In this document: one piece after another, positions 57,616-64,000 of the stretch
How positions within the stretch are numbered: position 1 is the first letter of the stretch
How the letters are laid out: every line of letters starts with the position of its first letter
NCBI GenBank assembly: GCA_028386065.3
Contig: JAKUCV010007337.1
Location: forward strand, 29,376-93,375
Reading direction: 5' to 3'
Length of the DNA: 64,000 nucleotides
Source: Turnera subulata
Taxonomy: Eukaryota; Streptophyta; Magnoliopsida; Malpighiales; Passifloraceae
Program-made: the position numbers and the translations under genes
The notes under the pieces: generated by a model
What the model was told of the DNA's origin: nothing
The model's database searches: none
The model's input: only the letters and a program-made list of their open reading frames with translations

Positions 57616-58216
57616 GATGAAGTGGGTGTGAGAAAATTGTTAGGCCCAGAGATTGTGGGATTGACTGCAGAAAAAGTAAAGGTTGCACGAGACAATCTTG
57701 CTGTAGAACAAAGCAGGCAAAAATCTTATGTAGATAATTGGAGACAGAACATGGAATTTTCTGTAGGTGATATGGTCTTCTTGAAGGTCTCACCGACTAA
57801 GGGTGTGATGCGTTTTGGTAAAAAGGGGAAACGGAGTCCCCAATTTTTAGGACCCTTGGAAGTACTAGAAAGAATTGGTTCAGTAGCATATCAGCTTGCA
57901 TTACCACCGAACATGTCTCAAATTCATCCAGTATTTCATGTGTCGATGTTACGTAAGTATGTATCTGACTCTTCACTATTGGCACCGCAAGAAGTACAAT
58001 TGGGGGAAGAGCTGACCTATAAGGCTCAACCCATGAAAATTCTTGACACTTAAGTACGCATGATGCGTAACAAGGAGGTGACCTCGGTTAAAGTTGAATG
58101 GGAAGATCCCACCGGAAGAGAGGTTACCTGGGAGTCCGAGAAAGAGATGTTGGACAAATATCCGCATTTGTTTTCAGGTAAAATTCGCGGACAAATTTCC
58201 TGTAAGGGGGAGGTGA
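57616..58216 (+). pseudogene. T2 integrase C-terminus with chromodomain
   Basis: The gag frame continues with the integrase C-terminal GPY/F-like part (FLGPLEVLERIGSVAYQLALP, IHPVFHVSMLRKYV). A stop at 58051-58053 is followed in frame by VRMMRNKEVTSVKVEWED and VTWESEKEMLDKYPHLF, the chromodomain that in chromoviruses targets integration to particular chromatin. The final stop TGA overlaps the first bases of the 3' LTR. The chromodomain identifies the element as a chromovirus of Tekay type. Confidence 0.85.
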
Positions 58217-60075
58217 TGTGAGGCCCTGTGTACAATGGGAGCCTCGAAAAATAATTTGCTTGATGGGAAGAGCTTGGTCTAGACTGTGTGTTTGTGATAG
58301 GGGCACAATTGTGCTACTGGTGTGCAATTGGCACGTTTTGGTGCCGTTGGCAAGCCAAGAGCTGCACCCTTTGCATAAAAAGGCGCAGCCAATCAGGAGC
58401 TGCTAAGTGTAAAGTGGAGTTACTGAGGGTAAATGTTAATGAAGGTGAGAAATTGGTGCTGGCTGGTTAAGGGGCCTAAGCAGGAGGTGGCAAAGAAGCA
58501 TGAGGTGTAGCCACCAAAGTTGCTGGGCTTACAAGTGGCTGCTTAGTCACCTGCTTGTCCATACAACAAAAGGGAAGCAAGCACCTCAAGCCCCTCATTC
58601 TGCTGCCCAAATTCGTGGTGACCAGGAGCACTTAGAGAATTTTGAGGGCTGAAGAGATTAAGAAGAACAAGAACTGGGAAGGTTAGTGATGGCAGAATTC
58701 TGAGGGTTTGGTGCGGAAGTGGCCTCTCAGTGCAAGTATTGGCACCATGGCGGCCAATTGATCTTGTAGGTGCACAATTGGTTCTGAGGGAAACCAATTG
58801 ACCCGAGCAAGGGATTCTAGTGGTTTAGGGGAAAGGTTGGCGCACTATATCCGTGTTAGTGCACCAAGGGCAGCCCAATTGGCCTAGAGTTGGTCACTTG
58901 GGTCGCCAAGTGCACAAAATGTATGTTGCATGTATTTACTTGTTATCAATGACTATTGTGCCTGTGACTGATGTATAGTTACTTGTATGGCAGGGGATAA
59001 CAAGGAGCCTCAAAAAAAGGAGAGGCCTAGGGAGGCATAGTTTCTTTAAGTAAGTTAGGGATTTGTGTCTGGTTTGCTTATGAGTGCATTCTATGTTGGG
59101 GGGAAAGCCCATGGCTGCCTTGTTGTGCACTGATGGTGCACGATTGTTGCTATGATGTGCTTGTGGAATTATTGGCTTATGTAGGCTTGATTTGCTGCCC
59201 ACGAATTGGGGCTGTGCACTACATTTGCATACATATACATCATGGGAATCATTGGCCAATTGATAGTACGGGTAGTGCAAGCTGGGCTTGCACGTACCAA
59301 TGGTTTAACGGGCACTTCTTGTGCGCTAAATTACAAGGTGGAGAGCCTTGCGGAGGGCATTGCCCGCTTGGTTCTACAGGCAGGTACAAAAATGGCTACT
59401 AGGGGCTATATAGTTGGGCAGCAAGTCATGTGCACTTCCCATGACTCGGAATGCCTCGTATTGGGGGCTGTTGGCTAAGAATCGGTACAAACATTGCTGT
59501 CTGACTGCATAGTCACCATAGGGCATTGTTCCCCTATCAATGGGGTGTTGGATGATGGGAAGCTATGGAATTTACTTGATGATGCTCATGTCCAGCACCA
59601 CATGCATTATGAGCATTTCATGCATGATTTCCTATCTTACTGAGTTGTAGACTCACCCCTTTCCCTTAACTTTACTTTTAGGTTTGGGAGAGAGGCATAA
59701 GCCAGCGTGGGAGGACCCGGACAAGAGAGATCCATAGAGATGGGTATTAAGCAAACTTTGGATAGGACCTACTTTTATGTACATGTAAACCAGACTGATG
59801 TAGGCTTGCTGGTTAGTGCCCTTGTAGCATGGTTTTGTAAGAAATGTTGGTTATGTTGTATGCAACCTGCAAACAATGATGGATGCCTTCTGTGTATGAT
59901 AGTTGTGCAAATAAAGGTTGCAGTCGATGTTTGTACTCTATGTTGATTATTTGGAATTAACTATACGGCTAAAGTCTTAAACCTTTGTCATATCGTTTGA
60001 TAAGGCCTAAGGGTGCCTGAATTGCTTGCTGGATGCTCTAGGCACCTGGCCGGTTATGCTAGTGGGGGCGTGACA
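58217..60075 (+). mobile_element. 3' LTR of chromovirus T2
   Basis: Starts TGTGAGGCCCTG after the PPT (AAGGGGGAGG) and ends GGGGGCGTGACA. It is followed by TSD TACAC (60076-60080). It is about 1.86 kb, lacks the solo-LTR insertion and shows scattered differences from the 5' copy. Confidence 0.92.
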
Positions 60076-60080
60076 TACAC

Positions 60081-60428
60081 ATTCCATCCTGTAACAGTCC
60101 TTGTAGAAATCAATTCGTCATCCTTATTTTTTACCACTGTCATTCCTCCTTTCTTCGGTACCACGTGAACTGGGGCTACCCATTCACCGTCAAAAATCGA
60201 ATAAATAATCCCTGCATCAATAAGCTTAAGAATCTCCTTTTTCACAACTTCCTTCATATTCTCATTAAGCATCCTTTGACTTTCAATGCTTGGTTTTCTA
60301 CCTTCCTCAAGTAAAATTCGATGCATGCAGAATGTAGGACTAACTCCTTTCAAGTCCTCAACAGAATATTCAATAGCTTTTCTATACTTCCTAAGCACAT
60401 CAAGTAACATCTCCTCCTTTACTTTACT
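60081..60428 (-). pseudogene. Athila reverse transcriptase, N-terminal part
   Basis: The minus strand encodes the piece of Athila pol preceding the T2 insertion: YSVEDLKGVSPTFCMHRI, EGRKPSIESQRMLN, VKKEILKLIDAGIIY, WVAPVHVVPKKGG and VVKNKDDELI. It stops being Athila at the T2 3' LTR and resumes at 49894. On its other side it is interrupted by a hAT element at 60429. The frame is intact here. Confidence 0.9.
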
Positions 60429-61155
60429 TAGGGGAGAGCAAAAATCCCGAGCCGACGCTACCGACCCAATACCGACCGACGTCGGGTCGGTAGCGGTCAA
60501 CAAATGTGTTCTTTGAAGCATGGTCGGCTCGGCTTCAAACCGCCCCGCAGGCGTGGCAGTAGGAGGGGGTGCAGGTGTCGATCGTTGTGTCGGTAATCGA
60601 GCCGACCGCAGTTGAACCCTTGATATAAATACTAACTTACCTACCAACCCAGCCATCATATAAACCATTCACAAACTAAAAAAACCTAATCTTTATTTTC
60701 TTCTACTCTCTCAATTTTTCTAACTCTGCCCCCACCAACGCTGTAGCGACAGGGAAGAAACGACCCAGCAACATTAGAAGAAACGCCCTCTTCACGCGCA
60801 TCGCCGGAGAGCTAGAAAGGAAGCTGTTGCCAGGAGCAGTTTTAGAGCAGATCCCATCGCGTTGATGCCAGATGATGTCCGAGGACGGGAGATCTAACAG
60901 AGGAGCGGCACCGTAGAGGAGATCATTCAAGATCCCAGCCGCCGCCGGTCGGAGCATGGTCGTGGAAACAAAACCAGCAGAACTGCACATACATGTCGCG
61001 TCGCTGATGCAGAACTGGAGAGGAAGAACCGGTGCCCGTCGTGGTTGCGCTCATGTCACCGTGCTGGGAGGCACGCCGGAGGGGACCCACCTTTGCTTGT
61101 GTCGTTGATTCGCCGACGAGGAGAGGAGGACTTAAAGCAGAACCCCGCACAACCG

Positions 61156-61228
61156 TCGTTGCAGTATGTGGACGAGCACTTGATGTGCGAAATTGAGGGA
61201 AACCACCTCAGCTCTGCTGCTATCATCG
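61156..61228 (+). pseudogene. Captured profilin exon 1 fragment
   Basis: The plus strand encodes [17 protein letters not shown] followed by LSSAAIIG, which is the N-terminus of plant profilin, a small actin-binding protein of the cytosol (typically [18 protein letters not shown]). The initiator ATG is not preserved and one residue around position 5 is missing, so it is not translatable as profilin. A GTGAGT at 61229-61234 fits an exon 1 splice donor, and the T/C-rich sequence after it looks like intron. The fragment sits inside hAT TIRs, so it was most likely picked up from a host profilin gene. The rest of profilin is absent. Confidence 0.85.
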
Positions 61229-61444
61229 GTGAGTTTGTTTTTTTTTCTTTTCTCCTTCGTCTTCTATTTCTTCCTCACCACCCTCTGTCTCTGTCTTGCT
61301 AAGATTTATATGTGTATTATTGTTATGATTCAACCAAGGATTGGGATCAAGAGAGTAGAAGAAATTAGGGGTTTAGAAAAGGAAGAGAAGAATCAGAGAT
61401 GAAATTCCAAAAGGAAGAGAGTGTATAATTAATTACAGATTTAG

Positions 61445-61735
61445 GTATAATTTTGGCAAATTAACCGGATGTAATGATGCCAAGATTATTGCTTGTTTTG
61501 GGTTTAATTTTGGCGAATTGACCGGATGTAATTTTGGCAAGATTATTGCTAAAATTTGTATGTGTATTAATTGTATATTTGGGTATAATTTTGACAAATT
61601 GGCCGGGTGTAATTATGGCAAGATTATTGCTAAGATCTTTATTTGTATTAATGGCAGATTTGGTTGTAATTTTGGGAAGATCATTGATAAGATTTGTAAT
61701 TGTATTAATTGTAAATTTGGCTCTAATTGCTCTTA
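61445..61735 (+). repeat. Diverged tandem repeat inside the hAT element
   Basis: Units containing ATTTTGGCAAATT, CCGGATGTAAT and GGCAAGATTATTGCTAA recur three to four times with a period of roughly 70-110 bp. No coding meaning is supported. Confidence 0.65.
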
Positions 61736-62048
61736 GATAGTTTCCATACTTGGTTTATCTTTGTAACTTTGACCGAGCAAAATTAACATTAAAATTATTG
61801 ATTTTTTCCATTGAATTAGCAATTTATATTCTAACACATTTTTGTTTTCCTTTTATATGTATAGTCGGCTCGGTATTGTCGGTATGCCGACTGAACCGAG
61901 TCGGTATTTGTGGGTATGACCCAATTGTCAGGGCGGTATGGACCAATCGGTAGGGAGTCGGTAGGAGGATCCCTTTGATACTGTCGGTATGACCAAAAAT
62001 CGGCTCGGTATTACCGAACCGAGCCGTTTGCTCTCCCCTAACTTTACT

Positions 62049-62912
62049 CAACTCGGCATTGATAATAACAGGATATGTAGAGTTGGGACCTAAGAATGCA
62101 TACCGTAGCTCTGATGGTAAAGGTTTCAGCTCTACCTTTGGCGCGCTCTGAATCTCTTCTTTCTTTTCTTCTCCAATAAACTCATAGCTCTTGTCTTCGG
62201 TCGCTTCCAATGGTGGAGTGGATTGCAAAATTTCCCTTTTGGCAATCTCCAAATCATCGTCTTCAGTAGTGCCGCTCGTCACCAAGCAATTTTAAATTGG
62301 ATCATCACTACTCGCTACTTTGCTCTCTTCCTTCACAGCGTCATCGATAAAATCAACTTGGAAACAACTATCCTCTTCAAGTGTTCCTTCGGTAGCACGG
62401 AAGGCATTGAACTCGATCTTCTCATTCCCAATCCTTAGAGTAAGCTTTCCATCACGAACATCAATTTGAGCTCCAGCAGTAGCTAAGAACGGCCTCCCAA
62501 GAATAATCGGCATTTGAAAATCAATCTCCATGTCGAGCACCACAAAATCGATTGGTACAAAGAACTTCCCAACCTTGATTGGAATGTCCTCCAATATCCC
62601 CACTAGATATTTGACAGATCGATCCGCAAGTTGAAGAGAGATAGTGGTCGGCTTCATATCTCCAATATCTAGCTTCTCAGCAATTCGCTTTGGAATAAGA
62701 CTAACAATGGCTCCTAAAATCACATAGAGCTCAATCAATGCACATAGAACCAATATTGCAAGAATAGAGAAGCTTCCAGGGTCCTTCAGTTTCGGTGGCA
62801 GCTTGTTCTGCAGGATTGCGCTGCACTCCTCTGTCAAAGCCACTGTCTTGTAATCTTCTAAATTCCTTTTCCTGGAAAGAATTTCCTTGAGAAATTTAGC
62901 ATAAGCAGGCAT
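62049..62912 (-). pseudogene. Athila protease and linker to RT
   Basis: The minus-strand frame starts around MPAYAKFLKEILS (62912) and reads the Athila protease: VSLIPKRIAEKLDIGDM, SLQLADRSVKYLVGILEDI, VPIDFVVLDME and PIILGRPFLATAGAQIDV. In the active-site segment the sequence is ILGAIVSLIP, whereas the family has Asp at the start of this D-L-G motif, so the catalytic Asp is gone. An in-frame TAA at 62292-62294 precedes the linker (VELKPLPSELRYAFLGP), which runs into the hAT insertion. Confidence 0.88.
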
Positions 62913-63503
62913 TTGAGAAATTACTTCAGTAAATGGAACATTAATATGTAATGTTTTTAAATGTTCAAGAAATCTCCCGAATTGTTCGTCTTTTTTGCCC
63001 TGCTAAAGTCGCTGAGGGAATGGAACCGGTGGTTCATAAGCTTTGACTTTAGGCCATATCTCCTTCGGTTGCTCTCTTTTCTGCTTTGCTAGCTTCCACT
63101 TGGGAATCCACTTCTCTTGCTCTTGCTTCTTTTCCTCTGCTCCCTTTTCAGGTATCTGCTTCTCTGCTTTCGGTTGCTCATCTTCTTCTTCTTGCTTAAT
63201 GATGGTGTCGGCTTCATCTTCTTTAGGTGGATAGGGATCATCTAACTGCTTTCCGCTTCTAAGTGCTACAGCCTTGACTTGCTCTCTTGGATTAACTGTG
63301 GGCTGTCCCGGTAGGTTTCCTGGTGTCCTCATAATCGCCTCCGCTTGTTGCGCAAGTTGCGTCTCAAGCATCTTAGAGTGAGTCTCCATATTTGCCATCC
63401 GATTGTTGAATCCTTGCATCATCTCCGTTTGCAAACGTTGAGTCTCCATTATGGCTTTCATCATAGAAGTAAGATCCATGTCTTGATTCTTTGGAATTTG
63501 CAT
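62913..63503 (-). pseudogene. Athila gag C-terminal region, with stop
   Basis: The frame from 63503 encodes MMQGFNNRMANMETHSKMLE, a helical stretch, then PREQVKAVALRSGKQL, the standard C-terminal motif of Athila gag, and an Asp/Glu/Lys-rich region. An in-frame TAG at 63003-63005 interrupts the run into KDEQFGRFLEHLK before the protease. It is in frame with the protease segment. Confidence 0.85.
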
Positions 63504-64000
63504 GCTCGAACTCTTCTACCCATAATCGTTCTTTTGAAAACCGCCTTGCTGATTCGGGTTGCTCTCCCTCCATGAGAAATTAGGATGATTCTTCCATTCC
63601 GGATTGTATGTGTTGTTGTAGGGTCCTCGTTGTTGTTGGCGTTGATGAATGTAATTCATCTGCTCAATCGTCAACTCGTCTCCGGTAGGACAATTCATTG
63701 ATTATGTCCAGCACCTACACATTTATCACATATTAAACTCGGCATAACAGCAGCACCACATGATTTTACCTGCTGACTCAAAGAATCTAGCTTCGAATTA
63801 AGCATTGTCACTGTCTCCACTTCCAGAATTCCAGCTACTCGCTTGTTGTTTGATCGTGAAGAGCTCTGGTAACTGTTACTCGCCATCGTCTCCAATTTCT
63901 GATACGCCACATCCGGTGCTTGCGCCATGAATGCCCCTCCTGAAGCTGCTTCCAAACTCATACGTATTGGCTCATTTAAACCATTAAAGAAAGATTGAAC
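63504..64000 (-). pseudogene. Athila gag central part, runs off the window
   Basis: Two minus-strand frames cover this part. From the edge to 63695 the sequence reads FFNGLNEPIRMSLEAASGG, then MASNSYQSSS and a residual Cys-rich motif (CDKCVGAGH). A frameshift near 63700 leads to YNNTYNPEWKNHPNFSWRE and, after an in-frame TAG at 63516-63518, to the next segment. YNPxWxNHPNFSW is highly characteristic of Athila gag. The N-terminus, PBS and 5' LTR must lie beyond 64000. Confidence 0.85.

Larger units (their letters stand above)
60429..62040. mobile_element. hAT-type element carrying a profilin fragment
   Basis: The termini TAGGGGAGAGCAAA and TTTGCTCTCCCCTA form perfect 14-bp TIRs. An 8-bp TSD ACTTTACT flanks it (60421-60428 and 62041-62048). 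Both ends carry many TCGGTA/TACCGA motifs, as expected for transposase-binding subterminal repeats. No transposase is encoded. The interior contains a profilin exon and an imperfect tandem repeat (61445-61735). It interrupts the Athila protease-RT linker. Confidence 0.92.

Noticed and set aside
61045..61302. An 85-codon plus-strand ORF as an intact profilin-related gene
   Set aside because: Only ~24 codons match profilin, the initiator ATG is missing, and the frame runs on into intron-like sequence after the donor site.

Overview
The window is plant nuclear DNA and consists almost entirely of nested transposable elements. I could not support a single intact host gene. The evidence for a flowering-plant nucleus is: Ty1/copia (including Sirevirus-type), Ty3/gypsy chromovirus (Tekay/Del-like), Athila and Tat/Ogre-like elements; a LINE fragment; hAT-type DNA transposons; a decayed plastid rpl23-rpl2 fragment; and a profilin exon carried inside a hAT element. 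All recognisable coding regions are broken by stops, frameshifts, deletions or insertions.

Layout. 1-248 is the end of a Sirevirus-like LTR (family S), lying in a gypsy element without gag-pol (249-3587). Copia A (3588-6735; LTR, leader, gag) is fused head-on to the 5' half of Copia B, which runs on the minus strand (6735-11206; RT fragment, integrase, protease, gag, PBS, LTR). 11207-14314 holds no recognisable gene apart from plastid-derived DNA at about 11700-12100. A fold-back element lies at 14315-14931. A Tat/Ogre-like LTR (about 15435-16554), a LINE endonuclease fragment (16555-17431) and an inverted Tat-like LTR (17432-27008) follow. That second LTR is split by an 8.0-kb chromovirus-like element (18798-26800) with no gag-pol but with antisense ORFs. 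Minisatellite-like DNA (27009-28227) leads into another Tat-like LTR with its PBS (28228-29845), an ORF remnant, an antisense intron-containing plant-mobile-domain (PMD) pseudogene (32437-34968) and more tandem repeats (to 36682).

36683-64000 is a single minus-strand Athila element: 3' LTR, third ORF, RT/RNase H, protease and gag running off the right edge. It has been invaded by a 581-bp hAT MITE (41964-42544), Sirevirus S (43607-48544, TSD CTTAG), a Tekay-like chromovirus (49900-60075, TSD TACAC) whose 5' LTR holds a solo S LTR (TSD GGTGC), and a 1.6-kb hAT carrying profilin sequence (60429-62040, TSD ACTTTACT). Matching target-site duplications support each of these insertions and give their relative order.

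Most notable observations. (1) The S-family LTRs carry eight pairs of the perfect palindrome AACATCGATGTT, nearly all spaced 21 bp apart, and the same paired arrangement occurs in the leader of the unrelated Copia A. (2) Five LTR families from two superfamilies share a PBS, TGGTAGCGGAGC, that differs from the usual plant initiator-Met PBS, which suggests a variant host tRNA. (3) A hAT element has captured profilin exon 1. (4) The antisense PMD pseudogene shares an upstream sequence block with the Tat-like LTRs. (5) The gag-pol-less chromovirus carries antisense ORFs, one with an endonuclease-like domain.
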